A stretch of DNA of 64,000 nt from Amblyomma americanum (GCF_052857255.1 NW_027526484.1:1337501-1401500), one strand, 5' to 3'. Shown: positions 21,661 to 33,160, counted from the stretch's first letter. The notes: generated by a model from the letters alone, not told the origin. A program made the numbers and translations.

Positions 21661-22804
21661 TTGCCCACCTCTGGCCGCGAGTAACCTTGTCGGCAGAAAG
21701 GAGCGAAATCACGTCTCCTAAGCGAAGAGAGGGCATCGAACTTCGATGAAACTTTTCGTCTGTCTCCTGGTTCCAGCGTGCGGTGATGCTGCCGGAGTAC
21801 GACATGGGTCAAAATCGGTGTTTGCCAACTCCCGCGGTAAGCCAAGACAGCACGCGGCGCCAAGGAACCAACTCTCTGTCCAGCAGCCCGAGCGGCGCAC
21901 GAGCAGTCCTCGTGACGTATGAGAGAAACGAGAGCGCAGAATCCACCGTTTTCACAAGGCCGCTCGGCGCGTGGGCCCCTCTTATCCAGCTCCGGCTCAT
22001 TTGGCTCTTCATTCGCGCGCCACGATCGTACTGCTGTCAAGCGTGGTTTGAGCGAGCGAAAGAGCGAAATCAGTTGCGGCCATCACTCTGCGGCCCCGTT
22101 GCAGCGGTGGGCCGATGTCTTTGCGATGGTTTCTTTGCCCGCAGTCAGCCAGTTGGCGCGCGTGACGGTGCAAGTTGCAGCGAACACCCCGCGCTTTTGA
22201 GATGGCGATGTAGCCCCAAAGTGACGAGATGCTGAGGTGGCGAAGTTAGTTTGTCATGCATGAGGTCTGTCCATGGCAGTGCTGTCGCTTCCTAAAGAGG
22301 AAGCCGTGGTTGGGAGCAGTGGTCAGGCACAATTTGTGATGTGCTATTGTGATGGCAGTCATAAGTGAAATGGAAGCTTTTTAGCATAGCAGACATGCTA
22401 TTCAGGAATGAAGAGAAAGCACACTAGATTCTGGCTTTCGGAGCATCTCATGGGAACAGAAGGCGCGCTGCAATCCTTGTGCAGCAATAGTGGCAAGGCA
22501 GGCGGCCAAGTCCAATGAAAATTCTGCATACCTATACCTACGACAGAGGGGCAGTTTTAAGCGGACACGGCACAGAGCAATTGTTTTAAGTGAGGGCGTC
22601 GATGCCAATATTCTGCCGCTATTATCTTTGGATCTTCAACCAAGCGTACGCGGCGTAAGCCGGGATACTGGAGTGACCGAGTCATTAGAAAGGTAGCGCT
22701 GGCGGACAACGGACAAGGACACGAAGTGGAGAAACTGCGCTGAACTAGTAAGTGTTATCCACCACTCTTAAGTCCCTCTATGCTGCCAAGTGAAATGATT
22801 CTTT

Positions 22805-24140
22805 TTCCATCTAGAAACAGGGCATCTCTATGGGTTCAAACATCGCTCCTGTTCTGAGCGTCCTCTACATGGTTATGCATGAGATAGATTATATTAGGAC
22901 TAAAAAACAGAAAGAAGAAATATAGGTCCCAGCCCGCACCATTAAATATAACGGGCTTACTGCTATGCATGACAAAAAATTTGGCAAGGAACTTGAAAAT
23001 TTTCCACTGCTTAAAATCTTCGCATACGTTGATGACAGTTTAATCCTCCTATACTGCCGCTACAATGCTCTTATGGCCGAAGTACACAAGGTGCTAGCCG
23101 TTTTCACAGTCTTTATCTCCGCCTGTTTTAACACATGAAATACCGGTAAATGACTGCATTCGCTTTCTGGAATTGAAGTTGCGCTTTTCGCACCAGCCCA
23201 TTCGCTGGATCTTTGAGCATAGAGCCAACAAGCCAGTCTTTCTTTACGATTCAGCGCTTTCGAAATCAGTCAAGAGAAACATAGTGCACAGAAGTACTTG
23301 TATTTGGGCGTGTTGGTTCATATCTTTTCAGGAGGACACAGGGGCGCAACAAAAACACACGGACATAGAAGTAGACAGGGATAGTAAGCGCTCGTCCCTG
23401 TCTACTTCTACGTCCGTGTGTTTTTGTTGCGCCCCTGTGTCCTCCTGAAAACATAGTGCAATCCTTTACCAACGCGCAGCTCAAATCGTCTGAGAACTGC
23501 CCTGAGAGTAGTCATTTAAACCATGAACAGAGACTGCTTAAGCCTCGGTGCTCGGCGTTACTCCTGTCCTCTGTGGCTGAAAAATTGTTAAAGACAAAGC
23601 AAAGCAAAAAACACACTTTCAAGAGTGAGAGGGTTCGGAAAAAAAAACTGGCCGTCATTTCATACGTTCAACAGGTGTCGCATAATTTTTAAAAAATTTG
23701 CAAAAGGGCTGGAGTAGATGTACTGTTTGCTTCTGATCACCTTCCTAACCTTTTCCGGCTTGTCAATGGACCTAGGGAGGAGTTTCCGGAATGCACAACT
23801 AGGCGCCGGGATCTTACCATGATATGCTCCGCGCGTGTTTTTTGCTCCATTCATTTAACCTGTGACAGGAAATACATCGGCCAGACAGGTCGGTGTATAA
23901 ATAAAAGGCTGCTAGAACATACTAACACAAAAGAAAAGAAGACTGGAAACTTGGCCATTCACTGCCGGGACTGCCGTCCCTGTCTTCGCCGCTCTTCGAA
24001 CTTTGAAGAAACAAATTTTGACAAACAACAGAAACCAACACACCCGTGAAATAAGAGAAGCAGCTAACACCAAAAAGCTAAACGATTGTTCCGTCAGCAG
24101 GCTGCCAGTTGCCGTGTTGGAAAAAGAAATAGATTCCTCT
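22805..24140 (+). mobile_element. Penelope-like element, decayed RT plus GIY-YIG endonuclease
   Basis: Colinear but frameshifted remains of a Penelope-like retroelement. In order on the plus strand: GISMGSNIAPVLSVLY (about 22830), the catalytic KIFAYVDDSLIL (about 23010-23050), FLELKLRFSHQPIRWIFEHR (about 23168) running to SKSVKRNIV, then after an insertion QSFTNAQLKSS, and finally the C-terminal GIY-YIG endonuclease with RKYIGQTGRCINKRLLEH and GNLAIHCRDC (about 23865-23970) and an REIREA.. tail near 24050-24130. A 172 bp insertion with duplicated target sits in the RT thumb region. Multiple stops make it non-functional. The combination of this RT with a C-terminal GIY-YIG is diagnostic of Penelope-like elements. 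Confidence 0.85.
23289..23448. mobile_element. Foldback insertion with 57 bp inverted arms
   Basis: Inserted into the Penelope-like element. AAACATAGTGCA occurs at 23277-23288 and again at 23449-23460 (12 bp target-site duplication). Arms 23325-23381 and 23395-23451 are inverted copies with one mismatch around a 13 nt loop; the right arm extends a few bases into the duplication. There is no coding capacity. The autonomous partner is unknown. Confidence 0.85.
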
Positions 24141-24649
24141 CTGCCTCGATATGATTCTCCGCTCTTCTTGGGCTTTCGCGCGTGTGTTTATTTGTATCAC
24201 CTCGCCTGTGTTAATTGTGTTTATATACCATCTTCATTCCTTCGAAGATTTAATGTCATCAGCATTGTAAGCCTCTTTCTCTGTTGGTTTTCACGCAAGT
24301 TACACTTTTTTGTTTTCTTGTCTTTCATTGCACATACTTTTCGCTGTTTCTCAGTGTGAATCGTTTTTAGCGTTGTTTTTTTTTTCGGTCGCTTTTTAGT
24401 TGTGTTGTTTGTTGCCTTTTATATCATTTTCTTTCTATATTTTTTCATTGTCACCAGTTCAGCCGTGTTAGTTGTTGGCTTTCATTCGCTTTGTTCGTGC
24501 TTTTTGCTATCGTTTTTTCTTTTTTGGACCTGTCTCTTTTTGCGTTGGGAACGATTAGATAGGTGGTGACTCATATGGTTTGCCTCGTTTCATCCTTGCA
24601 TATCCTTGTGCATGCGTGTCTCTGCCTCCTTGTGCTTGCGAATTTTCTG

Positions 24650-24740
24650 TCACAGTATAAAAGGTGCGGTTCAGTTGTCTTCGAAAATAAAGTTATTAGT
24701 TCAGCACCGTTGTGTCAGCGCTGCCTTTCTCAAAATCATA
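24650..24740 (+). repeat. Possible 3' end region of the Penelope-like element
   Basis: TATAAAAGGTGCGGTTCAGTTG, an AATAAAG signal and TGTCAGCGCTGCC follow the element's coding part. A similar CAGCGCTGAC.. AATAAACC end is found inverted at about 25655-25700. Function (promoter, polyadenylation or pseudo-LTR) is not resolved. Confidence 0.35.
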
Positions 24741-24974
24741 AATGCCAACCAACTCGCCCAGCAACGAACTTTCCCTAGTCATCAGTGTGACGGATGGTGC
24801 GGAAGAACCACCTGCATCCGTTCCATCTGCTGCTGCATCAAAACCTGGCGCCATGGAACTTTCACAGCAGGAGTTACTTCACCTATTGGGCTCTCATAGA
24901 GTTGCAAGACGACCGCATTTTCTGACCAAACAGGTGAGGAGTGACGAGCCGACTTATTCGCGAAATGCACCGGT

Positions 24975-25310
24975 AAACATACACAATGCTCACTACTGGA
25001 GATATTCAAACCCCCACTGGGTTTCACAGACGCAGCACCGTTACCAATGGCCGTTCAGTGTTTGGAATTTCTGAAGGTAGCTTGCTCGGGCCTGTGTTTT
25101 TCGACCAGACGATGACAGCAGAGCGCTATGTCAGTGACATCCACAAAGGACCCATTGACGACTTCCTTTTGTATCTGTCAGTCGACAAGGCCACTGATGT
25201 ATGGTTTCAGCAGGATAGCATCCTCACAGGCAGCAGCGACAAGGCTCTCGGACCTGGCTGGACATCGCATTTCCACAGCAGTGGATCGGACGGCTTGGTC
25301 AGGGGTAGGA
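24975..25310 (+). pseudogene. Mariner-like transposase fragment
   Basis: Frameshifted fragment of a mariner-type DDE transposase. Translation in successive frames gives NPHWVSQTQHRYQWPFSVW, GSLLGPVFFDQTMTAERYV, then GPIDDFLLYLSVDKATDVWF followed by QQD, whose Asp corresponds to the second catalytic residue; the expected GAPPH that follows is shifted into another frame. The ends with the first Asp and the third acidic residue are missing or unreadable. It stops where a foldback arm begins at 25322. It is a dead fragment, and the link to that arm is unproven. Confidence 0.75.
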
Positions 25311-25321
25311 AACTTCATATA

Positions 25322-25567
25322 TACAGGCTGTCCCAGCCAACTCTTGCCAGGGGGTAATAATGTGCCGCGGCACTCCAAGACTACACGACCAAATGCATGC
25401 TGGTGGCTATTGTATGGAGCAAGTCACAATATTTTTTGTAGTGTGCGTAAATGCATAATCATTCGAGATTAATGAACCAGCCTCGCAAGCAAAAAAGATG
25501 GTGAAAACTTCCAACTAGAAAGTTGTAGAACGGCCCCAAAACGTTCGAATGAACAGTTTGTAACTTT
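25322..25567 (+). mobile_element. Half copy of the mariner-type foldback element
   Basis: Begins TACAGGCTGTCCCAGCC after TA (25320-25321) and aligns over about 245 bp with the left arm of the palindromic element at 46790-47711, including the GAAAGTTGTAGAACGG motif. The second arm is absent; the sequence changes after CATTAGGATGCC. Confidence 0.75.
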
Positions 25568-25574
25568 CAATCTA

Positions 25575-25710
25575 TTACGCATTAGGATGCCTGGGCCTGT
25601 TGGTAGCTCAAGATCGACGAAACAATAGTCCAGAAAGGAGAAAACAGCGAAGTAGTAAGGGAAGACAAAGCGCTGACTTTCATCAAGGTTTATTGGAAAG
25701 AACATCAGGT
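25575..25710 (-). mobile_element. Possible Penelope-like tail fragment
   Basis: The minus strand reads CCAATAAACCTTGATGAAAG then TCAGCGCTTTG, then a coding-like FVFPYYFAVFSFLDYC stretch. It resembles the 3' region near 24.66-24.74 kb in inverted orientation. Confidence 0.35.
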
Positions 25711-26104
25711 TTGTACACAAGGGCAGCCTAGAATACAAGCAACAAAGATGAATTCTCGTGGCCTCCAAGCAAGTATGTGATGTGGCTAAAAGTTTGTGAC
25801 TAAATAAAAAAATCTAGCGCATATATATCATGATTGCCGCTGCCCTGGATTTTCAACAAATATGCTTTGAATGCCTGCATACAAAGCTTTCCCAAGTGTA
25901 TTTTCCAGACGTATTTACTTCCATATGCCATAATAGTGCAGCATCTGGGATATCAGTCTCCCTAAAACCTTTTGAGCAGCATAACGGACACAGACCACGC
26001 CTGCAACACTTTTCTCGAAAAGCATAAATGTTTGCTTACTAAGAACTGTGCAACTTACGATTCTTTCAGAGGTGATATGTTGTCTGGGTGCCATTTTCGT
26101 AATG

Positions 26105-26362
26105 CTACCCGTTATATGACTTCCCGCCTTCACCGTTTTGTAGCGAGGCAACCTTGTCACCTTGAGGAGACGAGGCTACCCATGGTAATTTGGGTTCTTT
26201 GCCATCAGCATTCGCCTGCTCGTTTACTGCCTCCTTGGTCGTCTTCGTTCGTCGTGGCTCAAAGATGAGTTTCTCTAGCTTTCCCGTCGGTGCTTCGCAG
26301 GTGATGAACAGCAGGTAACTGAGCAAAAAGCTCCAGAGAACCATGGAGAAGAAGAAGGACAC
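26105..26362 (-). CDS. NRF-6-like acyltransferase terminal exon
   Basis: Last coding exon of an NRF-6-type multipass membrane acyltransferase. The acceptor CTTTATTGACAG precedes base 26362, and the frame opens VSFFFSMVLWSFLLSYLLFI, the final transmembrane helix. It is followed by TCEAPTGKLEKLIFEP, the family's conserved post-helix motif, and a charged, glycine-containing tail ending at a stop at 26105-26107 (85 codons). It lies in duplicated segment B, downstream on the same strand of exons at 54.0, 53.0, 52.2 and 36.0 kb, and enters in phase 0 as expected. C. elegans NRF-6 is implicated in lipid and drug uptake; the tick function and substrate are unknown. Confidence 0.85.
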   Translation of the reverse strand: MSFFFSMVLWSFLLSYLLFITCEAPTGKLEKLIFEPRRTKTTKEAVNEQANADGKEPKLPWVASSPQGDKVASLQNGEGGKSYNG

Positions 26363-27519
26363 CTGTCAATAAAGAGGAGCAAGGCATGGAAGGAATCAGT
26401 GCTTGCAAGAAGGAGATTTTTAATTCGACTTGTAAACGCCTGAGCCATGCTGATCAGCGAGCCAGACACTGAGCTTGAAAGCTACATGTGAACATCTGTC
26501 ACCTGTTGCATTTGCATTTGTTTGGGGCATAGTACTGATGACGTTCCCGAGAAGTTGGCCCTGTCCTGTGCACCGTGGAACGAGCGCGAGCTTCCACGCG
26601 TCGTCGCTCTGCTTCATCCATTGGCGCTACTCAGCTGCCACATCGACAATCCGAAACTGTCTGCCTGGTCATTGGCGCTCCATCGCTCTGCTGCAGCGCC
26701 CTCCATCTACGTAGCTGCGTCGATGTCTACTCTGGCGATCCGTATCTGTGCCGCTGAGTCACTTTCTAGCAGGCGCCTATCTGCGCTGGGTACGCGGTAC
26801 TTGCAACTCCCCCTTCTGTGCCTCCTTCTTGCTACGCATGCGCTCTGCCCTTTGCAGACGCGTCAGTGCGATGACGATAGATGCGAATGCACGTCTTTCC
26901 TATAAGACCTATACTTCAGTAAAATCGGGTACGCGCTGGCAGCGTCAGACTGGCGCAGCATTAACGCTGGCAGCTGAAAAGGAGCAGGAGGGCTCCATAC
27001 TAGCGATGATACGCTAAGGTTTTCAAGAATTGTACAAAAATGGGCTGGTCGAATGGTGGATAACGAATTCACGCATGGGGCTTAAGTAAACGCTAGCACA
27101 TCGAGATGCGGTAGCTCCAGTTGTGGGTCGGCATTACTAAGCAGAACCGCTTGGTCAGATCGGGGAGCTGGGTGATATTGAAACACAGTCGGATTGGGGA
27201 GTAAATAGAAAGGGAATTTAAGAGCGCGTTTTAGGCCGGTTCCTTTGCTTCGCGGTCTTGGGAAACAAGTTTACTCATTCAGTGCGCCCACTTTTGCGCA
27301 GGGCGCCGGTTCAGTTGCATCAGTTTAGAATCTATGGCATGGAGTCAATACAAATGCCGGATCTTCCAAAGGGCGTGACTTTGCTCAGCTACACGCCTGA
27401 CTCGTCGGGCTCTTATCGCGCTTACATACGCGATACTGATTGGAAATTTTCGGAGCGTGAAAACGATGCTAAAATCGCATAACTTCCACCGCAGCGGCTT
27501 CGCTGAGTTTGTACAGTTT

Positions 27520-27775
27520 CTGTCACACTGCTGCCGCGGCGGGTCAGTGGTTATGACACTCGGTTTCTGACCCGGAAGACAGGGGTTCGATCCCGTGCAA
27601 CAGCGGTCGAATTTTGATGGAGGCGAAATTCTAGGGGCCCGTGTACTGTGCGATGTCAGTGCACGTTGAAGAACCCCAGGTAGTCGAAATTTCCGGTGCC
27701 CTTCATTACTGTGTCCCTCATAGACTGAGTCGCTTTGGGACGTTAAATCCCCATAAACCAGCTTCTGTCACAACT
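27520..27775 (+). repeat. tRNA-derived SINE, family 2
   Basis: Head with a GGTCAGTGGTTATGACACTCGG A-box region and a GGGTTCGATCCCG B box (about 27540-27600). The body continues AATTTTGATGGAGGCGAAATTC, GTACTGTGCGATGTCAGTGC and GGGACGTTAAATCCCCATAA. Same family as 48728-48944 and 59236-59319. Confidence 0.85.
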
Positions 27776-28859
27776 CGAGTCCGCTACGACCGACACCGCG
27801 GTGTAGAAGGAGCGCTGCACGATGGATGGCGCTGTTATGGGCCGTGTTTTCCACTATTGAGGCTGCACCGGGTGAGGAGCCTCGTGTCTATCGCTCTCGC
27901 GAGGTCTCTCTCATCAGCAAGCGCACGAGGCCAAGAAGGAAATGCGACCACGCCCGGCGCAGCCTTGGTACCGGCAGGAATGGGACTCAGGTGTAATGCC
28001 ACAACAGCCGTCAGTGAACTAATGGTGCTTTCGTTCGGCCACCTAAAGTTAGTGTTGTATTTATAAAGAAAACTCCTTTTAAAATGCGAGCGGTCACTGC
28101 AGCCGACTCAATTTTGTATCTGTTATTTCCAGTACAGCACGTCCCGGAGTAATCGACTGCTCTAGTGGTACAAACAAAAGATCGAAATTACCATTTGGTC
28201 AAAAAACGTTGACACCGGTGCCCGACAAGCTTTTCATAAGCATATCCGAGGCTGTGTTAAAGGTAATCCAGGAAGCAGCAACTTACACGCTGTGTCACCT
28301 TGTGCACCGTCACTCAAAGGTTTATGGAACGGAATACGCTTAAAAATTTAAATTTCAGGACCGCATTTGTACTTAAAATAGGATAAACATGCGCACCCTA
28401 TTGGGCGAGTTACGCAGTGCAGGATTAGGTGGTACGCAATTCGCCCTGGATGGAAATAAATATCTTCCCCAAAATCACGTTTTAATGAACAAATGAAGTT
28501 AGGGATACGTCGCTCAGCATAATTCACTAGAAATTTCAGGCATCTACTAACTACCACCTTCTGGTGATCTCTAGGAGCGGGCCCTGCCCATATTCTGCTG
28601 TGTCCACATGCAGCGGCGATTAATACCGAATTTGTTAGGCTCGGGATATTTTAAAAATTTGACGCTTGTGTATCTGTCGGGCGTTGCTCCATACAAAGTA
28701 TAGTCTCAAGTTTGGCAGGTGCTTCCAAGCAACATTCCTAGCGGAGACGCCCGTCTCTTCTTCCTCTCCTGCCTTGCTCTAATCTCTTTTGTAGCGATAG
28801 CTACATTACGGTAGCATTCCGAGCCTTCAGCGTGGCGGCGCCGCCCCCTTGTTTCTGCG

Positions 28860-28965
28860 CCGCCACACTTTCACGTGGTTGGTTACGTGGTGCGAAGCAG
28901 CTGCCGGCGGCACGGCGCTTTGGCTGATCACGTGGTTCGTCATGTGGTTGGTCACGTGACCAAGT
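28860..28965. promoter_or_regulatory. Cluster of CACGTG palindromes
   Basis: Three CACGTG boxes (28872-28877, 28929-28934, 28953-28958) plus near-matches (TTACGTGG, TCATGTGG) in a GC-rich stretch. It could bind bHLH factors, but similar GGTCACGTG runs elsewhere in the window suggest it is repeat-derived. Confidence 0.3.
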
Positions 28966-29061
28966 TCCACTCGGCCATCTGTAGTTATTGCATCACTCCA
29001 GGTTTAACCAGAGCTAAACCACCGCCAATTTTTTGCTCCTCCTACTCTGAAGAGAAAGGAG

Positions 29062-29129
29062 TAAAAAGAGAGTAAGCTGTCCTCTAGCGGCCTTTCTTTT
29101 AATTTTAGAGGACAGCTTACCCTCTTTTA
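29062..29129. repeat. Inverted repeat hairpin
   Basis: Arms 29062-29086 and 29106-29129 (core GTAAGCTGTCCTCTA against TAGAGGACAGCTTAC) around a 19 nt loop. Possibly the end of a small foldback element. Confidence 0.7.
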
Positions 29130-29577
29130 GTACCATATAGGCGCATCCGTGCTTACAGTGAAGCTGCACTCGGAAACGGTAGTGGCGGTCATGATACCAG
29201 TGGCAAGCCAGTGCGCTTTTCTCTCCTTCTTCTCACGGACACAAACACACACCCTCTCTCACAATACAAGTGAGGAATTCAGTACTTGCAGCGGGCGGCT
29301 AGAATATTTCCCCACCGCGGCTTAGCATGCAGCAACGTGGAGCGTATCTCTCTGGGGGCTTCAGTGTCAATGTTTCCCTAATAGTTCAACCAACTTGATA
29401 TCTATGAACGCCATCTATATTTGGCATTTTTAGATAAATTTGGTCCCCTAAAGTCATGTGCGGCTTTTGATCAACAAAGGAAACAAAAAACGAATTCACG
29501 TCTTGACGAAACATGCGAGAAATTCTAGTTATGCATATCTGTTCACAGAACCAAAATTCTTCACTCCGGACACTTAC

Positions 29578-29727
29578 CACGAAGAAGTGCGAGAAGAACA
29601 TCCTCTAGCGGGAGATGTGCAGCCAAAGATGTATGAAGGGCATGTGGATGATGTACACACCGAAGGATCGCCTGCTCAGGGGCGTGAAGGCACTCAAGGA
29701 CCAAAGACAGGAATGTGTTCAAGAAGC
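29578..29727 (-). pseudogene. NRF-6-like penultimate exon, frameshifted copy B
   Basis: Acceptor GCGAACGCAG|GC and donor GTG|GTAAGTG are intact. It encodes GFLNTFLS, then after a net +1 shift PLSRRSFGVYIIHMPF and HLWLHISR, a TAG, and RMFFSHFFV. The length (150 bp) is one base too many for the phases of the neighbouring exons (2 mod 3 expected), and the in-frame TAG lies four codons after IHLWL. The FLSW..PLSRLSF..VY.IH motif is the conserved segment before the last NRF-6 helices. As the only penultimate exon found between 36.0 and 26.3 kb, its loss would break the gene. Confidence 0.8.
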
Positions 29728-30449
29728 CTGCGTTCGCGTAAGGATACGTAGGAAAACACTGGTAATCATGTTTTATGCCGACGTGAATATGGCAGAATGT
29801 GCACTTCTCTGGAGCATGCAGTAAAAAAAAAAGAGCACACTGTTGCTCCTAGATTTTCGGAGTACTCACTGCGGTTCTAAAGAATGTGGTACAATGAAGC
29901 CCTAAATATCTGGTGTTTATATTCATATTGGGTGATGCAGGGACTATGGCAACTCACATGGAGCAATGCACAAATTTAGCCTGCAGACTAGTTTCCAAAG
30001 GCCCCGCGACCGCTTTGCTGCTGTTTGACAGCCATGAATACCAGTACTTCTGAACAAATCGGTCCGCTTTACGTTGATATTTAGTAAAGCGGTGCCACTG
30101 GGAAGTAGACGTAAACCCGTGTTTGATTGCAATGCACGCTTGTGTCGATCCAGTTGTATCCAATATATAGCCCTCTGCGGTAGTACCAGTTTGAGAAAAG
30201 ATAAAAAGTTGTCCATCCTGTTGTCTCACCGCGTTCTCGCGTGCATTTTCATTCTGAACCATAGATGGCTCAATCACTCCAATAACTTGGAATTGACGAA
30301 TAAAGCAAGGAATGCGCCAAAATTCCGTACTAAACCAAGGCCACCACCTGATCCCATCTCTGTAGAGTCCCAGGTTCAGTCGATAGACGTGTCTACATTT
30401 CTCTGCCAGAGTGACAGTACACAACCTGTAGGCAAACGACATTTTCGCT

Positions 30450-31750
30450 TTCCAGGGACTGCTTGAGAAGGATGCAGGGAGGAAGGTTACACATCGGGAA
30501 TGTGGACGCTGTCTGTTTACCGTAGGTGAACTCCTAAAGCGCCCTTATTTTTTCAATTACGTCCAAATGCCAGGGGTCCGGGTTCAGATCCACTCTTTGG
30601 CGACACGCGAGCAACATCGATTAGGCTTGCATGTGCTTTTTTGCGCATTTGAGCGCTTTTAACAAAACACTGTTATTAGAAGGATGGTAATTTTGGCTCG
30701 GGGGCGAAATATTTTGAAGGAACTTACTGTAACGTACAACACGCAGTGGAGGAGAAAACAACTTGGCATCATTTCAGGTCTTTACGCTGGGATATTGTAC
30801 CTCGCCCTGCTCCATGAAGAACAAAGGATTTGCTCGCAAGGACACTGTCTTTGTGTAGTAATGAATCGCGTGCGGAGTTGGAAGTGCATTGTGGTTATTT
30901 TCGAGCAGACTACTTGGACACGTTTTGACGCTTGCGCATTCCATGCCTTCAGCTGACATTCATGTAGATCTTAGCACGGAGGGTTTTGGGGAACGAGCTA
31001 AGTAAATATACGACTGTTTCATTTCTCGACACGAGAAGCAGAAAGCAATATAAAACGTATCTTACTTCATGAATTCTCGGTTTAAATTCTAATAGCAATT
31101 GTGCAGGGTGCCATCCAACCTCTCAGCAAAAATTAAAGAAACTTTTTACACGCGTATGTGGCTACCCGAGCAGCAGGAGAGTAGCGAATTATTCCCCAGA
31201 TACCGCTACTTTTTTAAATCATTTCCCAGCCTTGTTTAGTTTCGCGTCTTTCTGCACTTGCTGAAAGGCCCCTCCGCCAGTTCTGGTGTGCTCTGAATTT
31301 CTATAAGCGTACTGCACTGGATGACGATGCTCGAGACGGCAAATTTAAAAAGCGTAGTCTGTGTCGGTAGCTCCGTGTGATATCAGCAGAAACCTGCGCA
31401 AGCTTTTAAAAGTAATCGCGGCCTGTAAACTGGTAATAAAATATATTTTTAGTGCAATTATGTTCGCAGAGCGCTTTCATGGTACCGAAATTCTTCGTTT
31501 CAATATTTAAAGTAAATGCGCATTGAACGAATTTGTTTTGTTTTTTGTGAAATTATTGAAAGAATTGGCAATAAAGGGTCTCTTAGGCGCTTTTTATGAG
31601 CATACCGTAAATAAACTCGCCCTCGCGTTACCTCGTGTTGTGACAAATATTTAGGCTAATAGTGTGCCTCCATAAGCAGCTCAGAAATCAAAGTTATGCT
31701 CGAAAGTGACTTTCGTATTCTTTCGACTTTTGACACTTGAGCCATTTACG
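30450..31750. other. Gene-free interval
   Basis: AT-rich sequence with a tRNA-like B-box remnant near 30570-30600 (CCGGGTTCAGATCC). No exon or complete repeat was recognised. Confidence 0.4.
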
Positions 31751-32147
31751 TTAGCGTGTCTACATGGATATTTTTCAAAAGAGCAATTCGTACGGCACCT
31801 TCAGACGTTTCATGAGCCTCACGCCGCGATCTTGCAATGCAGCAGCCGCGCAATACAAATTACCTAGCAAAATAAACAAACGCCGACATAATCACGCTGA
31901 CGATGGCTGTTTGCTAGGTGAGGCTGGTGGCGAGGCACCCACAGCCTTGAGCGGGCTAGAAATCACGAGAGTACGGGAAAGGTGCGAAGACGGCGAAGGA
32001 GATATTTCGATTTCCCAAGCGCCGCTTCTCTGAAAAGCACCATGAAGCAGTGTCGTTCCAAATCGAATGAACACTTCTTAAAGGACTATACACACCTAAT
32101 TTTAATGCGTGTTTTCCTCTTCCAAATGATGCTTTTCACCTTAGAAT

Positions 32148-32830
32148 ACGTGGATCACCACGTGGATTTCGCCTACGAACGCTAAATATTATGTAATTGA
32201 ATTTCTTCTTTTATGCTGTTTCACTCTGGGTTTCATCAGCCGAATGATGGCTGTGACGTGCAGTTGATGTTTAGGTCACCTGACGCAGAAATAAACGCCT
32301 ATATTAATGGTGACACAGAGTTTTAGCTCACTACAAGACTTAAATTAGCCTGCTTCAATAGCTAGAATTACAACAGTCTATGTATCAGCAGTTGCATTGC
32401 ATTTTTTGTGCTTCACGTGACCTAAACATCCACTACAGGCCACAGCTATCGTTGGGCTTATGAAACCCAAAGCTAAATAGCATTGAAGGAACGGAACGTA
32501 ACCGGTGGGTAGCGGCAGAAAGAAAGAAAACGTTTATTGCTGGGTGTTACTGGCTTTATAAAGACCGCAAAGGTCGCATGACTGGACATGATACGCGGCT
32601 CGTGTGAAACAGGATTTGCTCATGCTATGCATCAGCCTGCGTGCTTGATAACACATCACACGTACTTGATAATAGTACAAGCATCAAGAAGAAATTCAAT
32701 ATAAATTATTTAGCGGTCGTAGGCGAATACCACGAGGCGGCCCGTGTATACCAATGTCTAACGCGTTGTTTGAAAGATGAAAACACGAAAGCAAAAATTT
32801 GGAGTCTGTAGTCCTACAAAAATTAGTTCA
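32148..32830. repeat. Foldback repeat with diverged ~140 bp arms
   Basis: The left arm (about 32148-32295, containing GTTTAGGTCACCTGACGC) is the reverse complement of a right arm (about 32410-32495 continued at 32685-32760, containing CACGTGACCTAAACATCC). The right arm is split by about 190 bp of inserted sequence. A single-arm copy lies at 1720-1985. There is no coding capacity. Confidence 0.6.
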
Positions 32831-32879
32831 TTGTTAGTGTCGCCGTCATTTAATTTGTCTTCCTTTTTGTAGACTACAC

Positions 32880-33160
32880 TGGTACTAAATCTCACCAACT
32901 CTCCCAGGCATCTTTCATTCTAGCGCATATTTTTATTCCAGGCAACCCTCTAGGATATCAAAAAGCAAGGAAATAAAAACCTTTCAAGGAGTGATCGTCT
33001 ATGTGTTGCGGGGTTGTAAGCTTAAAGCAATAAGAAAAAAGAAGAAAGGGTGGGGTGGATTAGCAAGTAGGTACTTGGCGTATCTCGTCGCGTGCAGCTG
33101 ATGTGAAACACGTATTTGCGGCCTTCGAAGGTAACCATGGCCACTCAGGTTATCACTGCA
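32880..33160 (+). repeat. Direct repeat copy 1 flanking the (TCTG)n region
   Basis: Aligns with 34080-34380: AACTCTCCCAGGCATCT.., TTATTCCAGGCAACC, ACGTATTTGCGGCCTTCG and GCCACTCAGGTTAT all recur in the same order. This copy lacks the microsatellite that precedes the other. Confidence 0.65.

Larger units (their letters stand above)
26040..30000. repeat. Segmental duplication copy B (paralogous to 12080-18300)
   Basis: Colinear with segment A at many blocks. It contains an intact NRF-6-like terminal exon (26105-26362), a broken penultimate exon (29578-29727) and a SINE at about 27520-27775 with no counterpart seen in A. Copy A is longer because it holds extra sequence around 14-16 kb. Confidence 0.7.
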
